Source: Candidatus Eiseniibacteriota bacterium
Lineage (GTDB): Bacteria; Orphanbacterota; Orphanbacteria; Orphanbacterales; Orphanbacteraceae
Assembly (NCBI GenBank): GCA_024276995.1
Contig: JAJRWB010000031.1
Location: 27,488-91,487 of the forward strand
Direction of reading: 5' to 3'
DNA length: 64,000 nt
Below the pieces are notes generated by a model. The model had not been told where the DNA came from and made no database searches. It saw nothing but the letters and a program-made list of their open reading frames with translations. A program made the position numbers and the translations under genes. Positions 17,531 to 26,995 of the stretch are shown here, one piece after another (position 1 is the first letter of the stretch; each line of letters starts with the position of its first letter).

Positions 17531-19723
17531 ATGAGACGACGAATCCTCGAATGGCGGGGTCCCGTCGCGGCGGCGGTGCTGGGCGCAGCGGGGACGTTCC
17601 TGTCGTGCACTTCCCCTCCCCCGCCCGAGAGGGCGATCGATACGCTCTATGAGCGGTTGAGCGAGCGGCGGGCCGACTTTCCTGCCGACGCGGTGCGGGG
17701 AAAAGTAATCGTCATCGACCCGGGCCACGGCGGGCGGTTCGACGGCACCACCGGCCGGGACGGCCTCAAGGAGAAGGACGTCAATCTCGGGGTCGCCCTC
17801 TATCTTTGGGGACTTCTCCGCGAGGCTGGGGCGCGGCCCCTCCTGACGAGATCATCCGACATCGATCTTCTCCCCGGCGACGGGGGGGGGAGTCTCGCCG
17901 ACGACCTGGCGAGACGGGTCGCCATGGCCGACACCGCCTCCGCCGACCTGTTCTTGTCGATCCATCACAATGCACGCTCCGACACCGACAGGACGGTGAA
18001 CCGGATCGAGGTATACTACCCGATGGGGAGGACGGGCGCCTCCCTCGACGCCGGTCGCGCCGTGGCACAGCACCTCTCGAAGAATCTCGGCATCCCCGAT
18101 GCGTCGGTCCTTCCGGGCAACTTCTACGTTCTCCGCGAGAACAGCCGTGTCGCCGTGCTCGGGGAGTCGTCGTATCTCTCCCACCCACCGGTGGAGGCGA
18201 AGCTCGCCCTCGGGGAGAAGAGACGTCTCGAGGCGGAAGCATACTTCCTCGGGATCGTCGCCTGGTTCGCCCGGGGGGTGCCGGCGTGCGCCATCGACAG
18301 GCCCGAGGAAACCGTGACGTCCTCCGGCGGACTGGTGCTGCGGGGAAAGGTGTCCGACGCGGCGGGCGGGGAAGGGATCGATCCCGCCACGGTGGAAGCG
18401 ACACTCGACGGCGCGCCGCTCGACATCGTCTACGACGTGGCCGGCGGCCTCGTGGAAACGCCCCTGCCGGCGGATCTCGCGCCGGGAAAGCATGTCCTTT
18501 CCCTGGCGGCGCGGAATCTCGCCGGCAACGCCGCTCCCGAACAGGTCCGTGTTTTCGACGTTTCCTTCCCGCCTGTGCGCGCTGCCGCCGACGTGCTTCG
18601 GCTCCCGGTGGATGAACCGACGATCCTCCTGGCGCTCACTCTCTTCGATGAACGGAACCTCCCGGTGAAAGAGGGGATGACGATCCGTGCCGATCCGGGA
18701 GGGGAAGAACGCGTCGGGCCGGGCGGAATGGTGCGATTCACGCTGCGCGGCGAGTCCCTGCCGCAGGTTCGACTCGGCACGGCGGAAGACACTTCCCGAG
18801 CACTCCATATCACTCCCGGCGCTCCCGAGATGCCGGCGGGCGTTCTCCTCGCCGAGGAAGGGGGCCGTCCCGTTCCGGGGGCTCTCGTTTTCAAGGGGAG
18901 GGAACCGGTCGGAAAGACGGGACCGGGCGGATGGCTCGCCCTCGAGGCGCGCCCCGCGCGGACCGACCGCTTCACCGTACGCGCGGGTGGACGTCTTGCG
19001 ACACGCATCGATTTCGACGGGGCGGTGGCGACGGCTCGGTTCGACCTTCCGAACGAATCCCCCCTCGCCGGTACGGTGATCCTCATCGACCCCGAGGGAG
19101 CGGACGAACCGCGCCTCTTCCCCCCTTCCGGCCAGTGTCTCGCCCTCGGCCGCTACCTCGAAGGGATGGTCCGCTGGGCAGGGGGGAAACCGCATCTCAC
19201 CCGGGATAGCCCCGACTTCGTACCGGCGGCGGAGAGGATCTCCCTCGCGGCAAGGGACGGCGCGGACTACTGGATCACCGTGCGGACGGAGGAGGCGATG
19301 TCGGTACGCCATTTTCCCGGAAGCCGGCTGGGAGCCCCCGCGGCCCGTTCTGTGGCGGCGGCGCTCTCCGAAGCCCTCGGGGTGGACGTTCCGGTCCTCA
19401 CGGGAGCGGAGCGGGTGCTCCGGGACACCCCCTGCCCGGCGCTGGTGGTCGCCCTCCCGCCGGTGGAGGACGGCCGCGCCGGCCGGGGTCGCCTCAGGCG
19501 CGCGGCACAGGCGATCCTGGAGGGATTGGCGCTTCGCCTCGGCGCCCAAGAGCGGTCCGAACCGATCTCCATCGGTTCGCTCTCCCCGGGATCGCTCGTC
19601 CGGATCGACAGGTCGGTCACGTTCCAGACGCTGAGCGGCGACACGCTCATCATCCGTTTCGCCCCGAAGGGAGATCACAGGATCGAGGTGGAAAGAGACG
19701 GCGTCTGGTCGAAGTCCGACTGA
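17531..19723 (+). CDS. N-acetylmuramoyl-L-alanine amidase with a second, decayed amidase domain
   Basis: 730 residues; the ATG at 17531 is preferred over 17516 because it follows a -10 box by 6 nt. A hydrophobic signal ends in LSC, possibly a lipobox. Residues about 58-260 are an Amidase_3 domain: VIVIDPGHGG, the E of LKEKDVNLG, LFLSIHHNA and ESSYLSHP, which cleave the stem peptide from peptidoglycan using zinc. Ig-like/carboxypeptidase-regulatory-type modules follow (about 265-505). Residues about 515-690 repeat the fold in degenerate form: VILIDPEG for DPGHGG, YLEGMVRWAGGKPHLTR for the LLREAGARPLLTR segment, WITVRTEEA for FLSIHHNA. Every zinc histidine is lost. Confidence 0.85.
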   Translation: MRRRILEWRGPVAAAVLGAAGTFLSCTSPPPPERAIDTLYERLSERRADFPADAVRGKVIVIDPGHGGRFDGTTGRDGLKEKDVNLGVALYLWGLLREAGARPLLTRSSDIDLLPGDGGGSLADDLARRVAMADTASADLFLSIHHNARSDTDRTVNRIEVYYPMGRTGASLDAGRAVAQHLSKNLGIPDASVLPGNFYVLRENSRVAVLGESSYLSHPPVEAKLALGEKRRLEAEAYFLGIVAWFARGVPACAIDRPEETVTSSGGLVLRGKVSDAAGGEGIDPATVEATLDGAPLDIVYDVAGGLVETPLPADLAPGKHVLSLAARNLAGNAAPEQVRVFDVSFPPVRAAADVLRLPVDEPTILLALTLFDERNLPVKEGMTIRADPGGEERVGPGGMVRFTLRGESLPQVRLGTAEDTSRALHITPGAPEMPAGVLLAEEGGRPVPGALVFKGREPVGKTGPGGWLALEARPARTDRFTVRAGGRLATRIDFDGAVATARFDLPNESPLAGTVILIDPEGADEPRLFPPSGQCLALGRYLEGMVRWAGGKPHLTRDSPDFVPAAERISLAARDGADYWITVRTEEAMSVRHFPGSRLGAPAARSVAAALSEALGVDVPVLTGAERVLRDTPCPALVVALPPVEDGRAGRGRLRRAAQAILEGLALRLGAQERSEPISIGSLSPGSLVRIDRSVTFQTLSGDTLIIRFAPKGDHRIEVERDGVWSKSD

Positions 19724-19741
19724 TCTTCCCGGCCCGCCCGG

Positions 19742-20257
19742 TCAGCCTCCCGGATTTCCGAAATTCTCCGGGGGAAGATCCCTCAAGAACTTGCGAAGCG
19801 CCTCGGAATCGATCTCCTCGCTTTCGGCCTCCGCACCTCTTTCCATCTGGAAGAGGGAAGGTTCCACCATGATCGGCGCCTTCGTCCGGAGGGCGACGGC
19901 GATCGAATCGGAAGGGCGGGCATCGACGGAGAGCACATCCTGCTCATCCCTGCGGATCAGCAGTTTCGCGAAAAAGGTGGCGTCGCGAAGCTCGGTGATC
20001 AGCACCTTCACCACCTGCGCGCCGAGACCGTCGACGACCGTCTTCAGTAGATCGTGGGTCAGCGGCCTCTGGAACTTCCTTCCCGCCAGCTCGAGGGCGA
20101 TCGAACTCGCTTCGGCGGGACCGATCCAGATCGGGAGGACGCGGTTTCCCCCGACCTCCTGGAGGATCACCACCGGGGAGTTGTTCCGCTCGTCGCGCGC
20201 GAGACCGCTCACTCTTACCTGTACCGGATCGGAAGACAAGGAGGCCCACCCTTTCAT
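19742..20257 (-). CDS. Bifunctional nuclease family protein (DUF151/BFN)
   Basis: 171 residues. The BFN core is clear: VVILQEVGGNRVLPIWIGPAEASSIA, RPLTHDLLKTVV, and the acidic-Arg motif SVDARPSDSIAVALR. Family members have been described with DNase/RNase activity in plants; the bacterial role is poorly known. An acidic C-terminal tail (about 140-171) follows. It has its own promoter 30 bp upstream of the start and converges on the amidase gene with an 18-bp gap. Confidence 0.9.
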   Translation of the reverse strand: MKGWASLSSDPVQVRVSGLARDERNNSPVVILQEVGGNRVLPIWIGPAEASSIALELAGRKFQRPLTHDLLKTVVDGLGAQVVKVLITELRDATFFAKLLIRRDEQDVLSVDARPSDSIAVALRTKAPIMVEPSLFQMERGAEAESEEIDSEALRKFLRDLPPENFGNPGG

Positions 20258-20286
20258 CGCCGGGCCGAATCACCCGGCACGGTGAA

Positions 20287-20315
20287 AAGGTAGGCATTCA
20301 ACCTTTGGGCGTCAA
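20287..20315 (-). promoter_or_regulatory. Promoter of the bifunctional-nuclease gene
   Basis: TTGACG and TACCTT are separated by 17 bp. The implied leader is about 23 nt and has no obvious Shine-Dalgarno. Confidence 0.65.
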
Positions 20316-20340
20316 GGCGGCGGCGCCCCCCGCAGACCGA

Positions 20341-21525
20341 TCAGTCGTCTTCGAAGGAAGGAGGCTCCTTCCCCATGTTCTCCAGCATCCAGCGGGCGGA
20401 CTTCTTCATCTCTTCGGAGCAGCCGTTCGGCCGCTTCACCACTTCCTCGAGGGCGCGCCGGGCGAGATCGAACTTGTTCAGCTCCTCGGAATAGACGAAG
20501 CCCACCATGAACTGCGCCTCGCACGCATGTTCGTCCTCCGGATAGCGGTCGACGATCTCCTGGTAGTAGCCGACGCGCTTCTGCGGGTCGGTGGTCTTCT
20601 GCGCGAGTTCGAAGAGGGCCTGCGCCTCCTCGGCCGCGTCGATCTCCTCCTTCGTCGCCGGTCCCCTCGATTCGGCGAGACTCTCCTCGTCGATCCGGAC
20701 ACCGTACTTTTCGCGCAGCACCGCGACCTTCTCTTTGCGGACCTTGTCGTTGAACTGAGCTTGGAAGGTTCTTCGGATCGTCTCGGACGCCTTCTCGAAG
20801 GGGATCACCGTCTCGGGGGTCCTCTCGGTCACGGTGAAGACATGGAATCCCTTCGGGGTCCGGATCACCGGCGAGATCGTCCCAATCGTGAGGGAGTCGA
20901 TAGTGGCGGACATTTCGAGCGACGGACCGACGAAGGGGATGAGGGAGGTGCCCGCCGCCACCGGTCCGATCTTTCCCATCCGCTGGCGGACCGCCTCGTC
21001 GGTGCAGTAGTCATCCACCACCTTCACCCAGTCGGCCCCCGCGAGAAGGAGTTTCCTCACCTGCTCCGCGTCCTCCCTGTTGTCGACCACCACCTGGCGG
21101 ACCTCCGACTGGAGCGGTCTTGTATAGAGATCCTCGAGGTGCTCATCGTAGTAGGACCGCAGATCATTCTCGTTCATCCGGGTGTACGGCTCGATCTCCC
21201 GTTCGTAGTACGCCTTGATCATCACGCGGCGAACCTCGTCCGCGATTCGGCGGGCCACCGCCGGGTTCTCGTCGAGCTTCTGTTCCTTGGCCGCGATGTA
21301 GATCGCCTCCTCGTCGATCATGCCGTCGAGCAGCTTTCGCCTCCCCTCCTTCGACTCGAACTGCGAGCGCACATTGGGGGGCATCGTGGCCAGGCGACGA
21401 TCCAGATCTTCCGACGTGATCCGATGATCCCCCACGCGGGCGAGCTCCGTCTCCCGGTTCTTTTTTCCGCCGCAGCCGGCCAGCAGGGCGAGGGCGAACA
21501 GAACGATTCCGGCAAAACGCCACAT
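20341..21525 (-). CDS. Lipoprotein peptidyl-prolyl isomerase (PpiC/SurA-PrsA type)
   Basis: 394 residues from the ATG at 21525, which gives a proper lipoprotein signal (MWRFAGIVLFALALLAGCGG). A SurA_N-like chaperone region (about 30-170) precedes a parvulin/PpiC domain (about 175-270: VRQVVVDNREDAEQ, MGKIGPVAAGTSL, GFHVFTVTER). The C-terminal helices (about 330-390) look TPR-like. It would assist folding of exported proteins in the periplasm. It is the last gene of the prs-rplY-pth-hppA-rpsF-ssb-rpsR-rplI run, 32 bp after rplI. Confidence 0.88.
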   Translation of the reverse strand: MWRFAGIVLFALALLAGCGGKKNRETELARVGDHRITSEDLDRRLATMPPNVRSQFESKEGRRKLLDGMIDEEAIYIAAKEQKLDENPAVARRIADEVRRVMIKAYYEREIEPYTRMNENDLRSYYDEHLEDLYTRPLQSEVRQVVVDNREDAEQVRKLLLAGADWVKVVDDYCTDEAVRQRMGKIGPVAAGTSLIPFVGPSLEMSATIDSLTIGTISPVIRTPKGFHVFTVTERTPETVIPFEKASETIRRTFQAQFNDKVRKEKVAVLREKYGVRIDEESLAESRGPATKEEIDAAEEAQALFELAQKTTDPQKRVGYYQEIVDRYPEDEHACEAQFMVGFVYSEELNKFDLARRALEEVVKRPNGCSEEMKKSARWMLENMGKEPPSFEDD

Positions 21526-21557
21526 GGTCAGGCAAACCTCCTTCGGGGAAAGACGGC

Positions 21558-22001
21558 TCAGCTCTTCACAACCCAGACTTTGATGGCGCACTCCACGTCA
21601 CGGTGGAGCTTGATCGGCACCGTGTAGACACCGAGGGCCTTGATCGGCTCTTCGAGCAGGATCAACCTCTTGTCGATTTCATACCCCTGTCCCTTGAGCA
21701 GTTCCTCGATATCGTGGGACGTGACCGACCCGAAGAGGCGATCCTCTTCGCCCACCTGCACCTCGGCGGTGACGGAAACCTTCTTCAGCTTCTCGGAAAG
21801 CCGCTCCGCGTGGCGTTTCACCTTGTTCTCGCGAACGTCGTGGAGCTTCTCCTCTTCCTGGAGCATCCTCAGGTTCCCGGTGGTGGCGGCCACCGCCAGC
21901 TTCCTCGGGATCAGGTAGTTCCTCGCGTATCCCCGGGCGACCGAAACCCGGTCACCGCGCCCGCCCAGGCTTTCGATATCCTGTCGCAAAATCACTTCCA
22001 C
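21558..22001 (-). CDS. rplI: 50S ribosomal protein L9
   Basis: 147 residues, standard length. The N-terminal RNA-binding domain reads MEVILRQDIESLGGRGDRVSVARGYARN in two halves, with the conserved NYLIPRKLA. A long connecting helix leads to the C-terminal domain. The order rpsF-ssb-rpsR-DUF2232-rplI is the widespread bacterial arrangement. It is 3 bp downstream of the DUF2232 gene. Confidence 0.98.
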   Translation of the reverse strand: MEVILRQDIESLGGRGDRVSVARGYARNYLIPRKLAVAATTGNLRMLQEEEKLHDVRENKVKRHAERLSEKLKKVSVTAEVQVGEEDRLFGSVTSHDIEELLKGQGYEIDKRLILLEEPIKALGVYTVPIKLHRDVECAIKVWVVKS

Positions 22002-22004
22002 CGG

Positions 22005-22952
22005 TCATTCCTCTCTTTCCGCGTCCTTACCCGCTCTTCGAAAATCGAACCACGTGTCGAACAGGCCTGCCCCGGTGGTGGCGATCACGAAGAACGGAAA
22101 CACCAGCACCACCGCGGCGACAAAAAACAGTGTCCGCGCGACGGTTGAAACCCCTTTCGACCGAAACTGCCATGACAGGACCGCGAGACCCTGTACGAAA
22201 TAGACCGAGCAGAGGCCAAAGAGCAGGTTCGCCGCCCACCCCCCGGCTCTTTCACCTCCCACCAGAACACCGGCGAGACCCGCCGCGAAGAGCCACACCA
22301 GTGCGAAGGGCGTCTTCCACTCCCGGAAAGGAGCAAGCTCCCGGAACGCCAGACCGTACCGCCCGAGGACGCCGCACGCCAAGCGGTAGACGATGGTCGT
22401 CAGACCAAGAAAATACAGGACGAGCGCCGCCGGCATGACGGTAATCGCCGTCTCCACCATCCAGCGGGTCATCTCGCCGGCCAGTTTGAGCGACTCCGGG
22501 TCGCTCCCGATCTCCCGGTTGAGCGCCAAGCTCCCCTGCACCACGCGATCCACTTCCGCCTCCCGCTCCTCCGGCGCCGGTGGAGCGGCGATCAGGAAGA
22601 AAGCGATGAGAAGGAAGGGGATCGATGCCTCGGCGATCGACACAGAAGGCTTCAGGCTGAGCGTCATCCCCCGGGCGAGGAGGAGTCCGCTCACTCCCAC
22701 AGGGAGCGCCGTCCTCAGGCCGAGACCGATATCGCGCGAAACCGCCACGAGGAGGAGGAATCCCGCGAGAGCCGCGAAAAGCGCCCTCGACGGCTCCACC
22801 CTGTAGAGCAGCACGAGCGCCACGGGCGCCCCGAGCCTTCCCACCAGTTCGAGCAGCGAGGCGTTTCCCGTGCCCGCCACCAGGATCGAACTGGCGCCGA
22901 AAAGAGCCCACACGGAAGGAAGCGGCCGATCGACGTGACCGTCCCCGCCCAC
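22005..22952 (-). CDS. DUF2232 (YybS-like) membrane protein
   Basis: 315 residues with about eight hydrophobic helices; the start is at 22952, 10 bp after rpsR. Position between rpsR and rplI together with the C-terminal topology (YFLGLTTIVYRL, LLFGLCSVYFVQGLAVLSW, VVLVFPFFVIATTGAGLFDTWFDFR in parts) matches the DUF2232/YybS family, which commonly sits here. No biochemical function is known. Confidence 0.8.
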   Translation of the reverse strand: MGGDGHVDRPLPSVWALFGASSILVAGTGNASLLELVGRLGAPVALVLLYRVEPSRALFAALAGFLLLVAVSRDIGLGLRTALPVGVSGLLLARGMTLSLKPSVSIAEASIPFLLIAFFLIAAPPAPEEREAEVDRVVQGSLALNREIGSDPESLKLAGEMTRWMVETAITVMPAALVLYFLGLTTIVYRLACGVLGRYGLAFRELAPFREWKTPFALVWLFAAGLAGVLVGGERAGGWAANLLFGLCSVYFVQGLAVLSWQFRSKGVSTVARTLFFVAAVVLVFPFFVIATTGAGLFDTWFDFRRAGKDAEREE

Positions 22953-22962
22953 GGCGAGGACC

Positions 22963-23193
22963 TTACTCCCCGACGTACGGAATCAGCGCCATCTGGCGGG
23001 CCCGCTTGATCGCCCGCGTAATCGCCCGCATATCCTTCGCCGACAGCTTGCAGATCCGTCTCGGGACGATCTTCCCGCGATCGGTGATGAACCGGCGGAT
23101 CAGCCGATCGTCCTTGTAGTCGATCTCCCGGCCCTTTTCGAGGTTCAGCTGGCGCACGCGCCGCCGATCCCGGCGATCATCGAATCTTCTCAT
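22963..23193 (-). CDS. rpsR: 30S ribosomal protein S18
   Basis: 76 residues. Recognised by [19 protein letters not shown] and the C-terminal [22 protein letters not shown] split across the RNA-binding helix. It pairs with S6 on the 30S platform; rpsF lies two genes upstream with ssb between. Confidence 0.98.
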   Translation of the reverse strand: MRRFDDRRDRRRVRQLNLEKGREIDYKDDRLIRRFITDRGKIVPRRICKLSAKDMRAITRAIKRARQMALIPYVGE

Positions 23194-23284
23194 CTGTTCC
23201 CTTCTCCCGCGAATGAGTCATGGACACCGGCGCCACGGGCCGGCGGCCCTGCGCCCCGGAGGGCGCAGGGCAACCCGGATCGGA

Positions 23285-23731
23285 TCAAAACGGAATATCG
23301 TCGTCTTCATCGCCCGACGCAGGAGTGCTTCCCGCGCCCACCGGTTCCGATTTCGATTGCGGCTGCGGCGAAAAATCGCCGTCGCTGCGCTTGTCGAGCG
23401 CCTGGACGCTCATGGCGTTCACCTCGATGGTGCTCCGCTTCTGGCCGTCCTGGGTTTCCCACGACCGGCTCTGGAGCCTTCCCTCGACGAGAACGGCACT
23501 CCCCTTCTTGAGAACTTCGCCAAGACGCTCTGCGAGCTTCTGCCACGCCACGACGTTCACATAGCAGACGTCATCGCGCCACTCGCCCGACTGATCCCGG
23601 AATCTCCGGTTCACGGCGATGCCGAAATTAAGCACCGCCGCCCCGGAGGGCGTATATCTCGACTCCGGGTCACGGGTCAGTCTCCCCATCAGGAGGACCT
23701 TGTTCAAAGTTCCCAACCTCACTTCCGCCAT
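23285..23731 (-). CDS. ssb: Single-stranded DNA-binding protein
   Basis: 148 residues from the ATG at 23731 (MAEVRLGTLNKVLLMGRL); the open frame extends upstream but only as a low-complexity Arg-rich shadow of rpsF. The OB fold spans about 5-110 (GRLTRDPESRY, NRRFRDQSGEW, VLVEGRLQSRSW). A flexible linker ends in the acidic tip DEDDDIPF, which recruits repair and replication proteins. It lies between rpsF and rpsR as in many bacteria. Confidence 0.98.
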   Translation of the reverse strand: MAEVRLGTLNKVLLMGRLTRDPESRYTPSGAAVLNFGIAVNRRFRDQSGEWRDDVCYVNVVAWQKLAERLGEVLKKGSAVLVEGRLQSRSWETQDGQKRSTIEVNAMSVQALDKRSDGDFSPQPQSKSEPVGAGSTPASGDEDDDIPF

Positions 23732-23759
23732 CACATCCCTCCTTTTCCAGCCCGGTCCG

Positions 23760-24311
23760 CTACTCGGACTTTTCCGCTTCTTCTTCCGCTTCCCCGGCGG
23801 GCTCGACCGGTGAAGCCTCCTTCTCCGCGGGCTGCACTTCAGCCTGCGATTGCGAATCGGAGACCGTTTCCGGCTCCGTTTCCGTCTTCGTCTCGACGGC
23901 GCTCTCTTCCTTCGGCGCCTCCGACGCGGCCGTTGCGACGGACGCTGCCGGGGAGGCGGAAGGGGCGGCCTCCTCCGTGCGCGGCCTGAGCGGCTCACCG
24001 GGGGTCATCATCGGCCCGGTCGGGAGTTTCTCCCGCCGGAGCACCATGTGGCGAAGCACCGGCTCGCTCAGTTTCAGGATCCGCTGGAGCGGCGCGATCT
24101 GCGCCGGGTCGGTCTCGTAATAGAGAACGGCGTAGTACCCGTCGCTTCGTCCCGCGATCTCGTAGGCGAGCCTTCTGCGGCCCACTTTCTCCACCAGGTG
24201 CATCGAACCGCCGTTCGACTCGACAAAACCGACGATCCTGTCGATTTCATCCTCGATCGTCTGAGGCTCATTCTGGGTGTCCAGAATCAGCATGGTTTCA
24301 TAAATGGCCAA
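23760..24311 (-). CDS. rpsF: 30S ribosomal protein S6 with long acidic tail
   Basis: 183 residues. The S6 fold covers about 1-100 ([32 protein letters not shown]). About 80 further residues are Ala/Glu/Pro/Ser-rich and strongly acidic with no predicted fold. S6 is normally 95-135 residues, so the tail is unusually long; E. coli S6 carries a short poly-Glu tail, so length rather than charge is the novelty. 28 bp upstream of ssb. Confidence 0.96.
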   Translation of the reverse strand: MAIYETMLILDTQNEPQTIEDEIDRIVGFVESNGGSMHLVEKVGRRRLAYEIAGRSDGYYAVLYYETDPAQIAPLQRILKLSEPVLRHMVLRREKLPTGPMMTPGEPLRPRTEEAAPSASPAASVATAASEAPKEESAVETKTETEPETVSDSQSQAEVQPAEKEASPVEPAGEAEEEAEKSE

Positions 24312-24326
24312 CCGAACAGTCCTCCT

Positions 24327-26351
24327 CTACATGAAGATGGGGGCGAGCACGAGCGACACCACCGACATCAGTTTGATCAGAATGTTGAGCGACGGGCCGG
24401 ACGTATCCTTGAACGGATCGCCCACGGTGTCGCCCACCACGGCCGCCTTGTGAGCGTCCGAACCTTTGCCGCCGAATGCCCCGGTTTCCATATATTTCTT
24501 CGCGTTGTCCCACGCCCCTCCCGAATTCGCCATGAAGATCGCCAGGAGCACGCCGGAAACGGTCACACCGGCGAGGAGCCCGCCGAGAGCTTCCACATCG
24601 ATCAGTCCGACCACGACGGGAGTGATCACCGCCATCAGCCCGGGGAGGATCATCTCACGAATCGCCCCTCCCGTCGAGATGTCAACGCAGCGGGCGTAGT
24701 CGGGCTCGGCGGTCCCTTCCATGATCCCGGGGATCTCGCGGAACTGCCGGCGCACCTCCTCGATCATCTTGAACGCCGCCTTCCCGACGGCGCGCATCGA
24801 CATGGACGAGAAGAGGTAGGGCATCATCCCGCCGACGAGCACACCGGCCATCACCTTCGGCTCGAGGATATTGAGTCCCTTCTCCTGCAGCCCCACCTTC
24901 GTAGTGAAGGCGCTGAACAGGGCGAGCGCGGTGAGCGCCGCCGACCCGATGGCGAAGCCCTTCCCGATCGCCGCGGTGGTGTTCCCCACGGCGTCGAGCT
25001 TGTCGGTGCGCTCGCGCACTTCCTTCCCGAGATGCGCCATCTCCGCTATGCCGCCGGCGTTGTCGGCGATCGGCCCGTAGGCGTCGACGGCGAGCTGGAT
25101 CCCGATCGTCGAGAGCATGCCGAGCGCCGCCATGGCGATGCCGTAGAGTCCCGCCTGGGCGTGGGCGAGAAGGATCGCCCCGGCGATCACCAGCACGGGA
25201 AGCGCCGTCGATTGCATCCCGACGGCGAGGCCGCCGATGATATTCGTCGCGGCGCCCGTCTTCGAATCCTCGGCGATTCCCCGCGCCGGGGGGCGCGCCT
25301 CGGAAGTGTAGTACTCGGTGATCAGCCCGATGGCGATACCGGCGACAAGACCACCCACCGTGGCGATGAACACGCCGAGGGCGTCCGCCGGTTTCAGCAT
25401 GGCGTTGATCACGAACCAGGAGATCACGAGCATCCCCGCGCCGGCGCCGAAGGTTCCGATATTCAACGCAGCCTGCGGGTTTCCCCCTTCGCGGGTGCGG
25501 ACGAAAAACGTACCGATAATGGAAACGATGATCCCCACCGCCGCGAGAACGAGGGGGAGGAGGATCGGGCCGAAGTTCTCGTAGCTCCCGAAGGTGAGGC
25601 CGAGCACCATGCCGCCGACGATCGAGCCGACATACGACTCGAACAGGTCGGCGCCCATGCCGGCGACATCGCCCACGTTGTCGCCGACATTGTCGGCGAT
25701 CACCGCCGGGTTCCTCGGATCATCTTCGGGGATTCCCGCTTCCACCTTGCCCACCAGGTCGGCGCCTACGTCGGCGGCCTTCGTGTAGATCCCTCCGCCC
25801 ACACGCGCGAAAAGGGCGATCGAGCTGGCGCCGAGGCTGAAACCGGAGAGAACGGAAAGAACGCGATTCATCGGCCAGTGAAAACCGGAACCGGAATAGA
25901 TAAGGAAAAGAACGCTCAGCCCGAGGACGCCGAGGCCGGCGACGCACATCCCCATGACGCTGCCGCCGCCGAAGGCGACGCTCAGCCCCTTTGTCAGGCT
26001 CGTCCGTGCCGCCTGCGCGGTGCGCACGTTCGCCGCCGTGGCGACCCGCATCCCGAAGAACCCCGCAAGCGCCGAGCAGAGCGCCCCGCACAGGAACGAC
26101 AATGCCACAAGCGGGTGCGTGTCCTCGCCTCTCGAAAAGAAGGCGAGCAGAATCGCGGCGATGATCACGAAAGGAATCAGCACCTTGTATTCGCGCGCGA
26201 GAAACGCCATCGCCCCCGTGCGCGTGTGCTTCGCGATGGTCTGCATCTCCTCGGTGCCCGCATCCTGGCGGTTCACCCACAAAGAGCGCATCCACGCATA
26301 CACGAGGGCAACCACCCCCGCTGCGGGAATGAGGATCAACGAGTTCGCCAT
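24327..26351 (-). CDS. hppA: Membrane-bound ion-pumping pyrophosphatase
   Basis: 674 residues, about 16 transmembrane helices. It couples PPi hydrolysis to H+ or Na+ pumping across the inner membrane. The substrate motifs are present: [20 protein letters not shown], the [21 protein letters not shown] region, and a C-terminal [14 protein letters not shown]. The sequence [10 protein letters not shown] has Ala and Gly at the positions that are Lys and Thr in K+-independent enzymes, suggesting the K+-dependent class; the pumped ion is not decided. It is unusually placed inside a translation operon, between pth and rpsF. Confidence 0.96.
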   Translation of the reverse strand: MANSLILIPAAGVVALVYAWMRSLWVNRQDAGTEEMQTIAKHTRTGAMAFLAREYKVLIPFVIIAAILLAFFSRGEDTHPLVALSFLCGALCSALAGFFGMRVATAANVRTAQAARTSLTKGLSVAFGGGSVMGMCVAGLGVLGLSVLFLIYSGSGFHWPMNRVLSVLSGFSLGASSIALFARVGGGIYTKAADVGADLVGKVEAGIPEDDPRNPAVIADNVGDNVGDVAGMGADLFESYVGSIVGGMVLGLTFGSYENFGPILLPLVLAAVGIIVSIIGTFFVRTREGGNPQAALNIGTFGAGAGMLVISWFVINAMLKPADALGVFIATVGGLVAGIAIGLITEYYTSEARPPARGIAEDSKTGAATNIIGGLAVGMQSTALPVLVIAGAILLAHAQAGLYGIAMAALGMLSTIGIQLAVDAYGPIADNAGGIAEMAHLGKEVRERTDKLDAVGNTTAAIGKGFAIGSAALTALALFSAFTTKVGLQEKGLNILEPKVMAGVLVGGMMPYLFSSMSMRAVGKAAFKMIEEVRRQFREIPGIMEGTAEPDYARCVDISTGGAIREMILPGLMAVITPVVVGLIDVEALGGLLAGVTVSGVLLAIFMANSGGAWDNAKKYMETGAFGGKGSDAHKAAVVGDTVGDPFKDTSGPSLNILIKLMSVVSLVLAPIFM

Positions 26352-26382
26352 GTTGTCCCGTACCTTTCCTTGACGAGCGTCT

Positions 26383-26934
26383 CTATCGGTTGCATTGCTC
26401 CATCGCCCTGTCGATCCCGTCCGATACCCACAGCCGGACCGAATCGACCGCGCGGGCGATCATCTCATCCACGGCCCGCCGTTCGTGATTACCGAACGGG
26501 GTAAGCACGAAGTCGGCCAGCTCACCGGGGTCCTCCGGGGAACCGATTCCGAGCCGAAGCCTTTGAAACTCCTCGCTGCCCAGGCTTTCGATGATCGATC
26601 GAAGCCCTTTCTGTCCGCCGTCCCCACCCCGTTTTCGCAGGCGCAGCTTTCCGAGGGGAAGGTGGACGTCATCGGATACCACCAGAATCGATCCCGGATC
26701 GAGTCGGAAATCATCGAGCAGGTCCGCCACGGCGCGACCGCTTCTATTCATATAAGTCAGCGGCTTCGCGAGAAGAAATCGCTTCCCCGAGATCCTCCCG
26801 CCGCGATACATGTACGATCCGCGCGGCTCGAACGGCGCATCGCCGGCAAGCGCGTCGAGCACGAGGAAGCCGGCATTGTGCCTCGTATTCCCGTACTCTC
26901 TCCCGGGATTGCCAAGCCCCACTACGGCGAGCAT
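26383..26934 (-). CDS. pth: Peptidyl-tRNA hydrolase
   Basis: 183 residues. It recycles peptidyl-tRNA released from stalled ribosomes. Visible motifs: [18 protein letters not shown] with catalytic His near residue 22, the Asn of [24 protein letters not shown] and GGQKGLRSI. Downstream of rplY as in the common prs-ctc-pth arrangement; a 61-bp gap separates them. Confidence 0.97.
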   Translation of the reverse strand: MLAVVGLGNPGREYGNTRHNAGFLVLDALAGDAPFEPRGSYMYRGGRISGKRFLLAKPLTYMNRSGRAVADLLDDFRLDPGSILVVSDDVHLPLGKLRLRKRGGDGGQKGLRSIIESLGSEEFQRLRLGIGSPEDPGELADFVLTPFGNHERRAVDEMIARAVDSVRLWVSDGIDRAMEQCNR

Positions 26935-26995
26935 GACCCGGTCCGCCGCGCGACGGCCATGCCGGCAACCGGCGACGAAACGAAGCGAAAAATGA

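Noticed and set aside
23850-26504. 884-residue plus-strand open frame over rpsF and hppA
   Set aside because: Low-complexity His/Arg/Gly/Asp composition typical of antisense shadows; hppA and rpsF are unmistakable.
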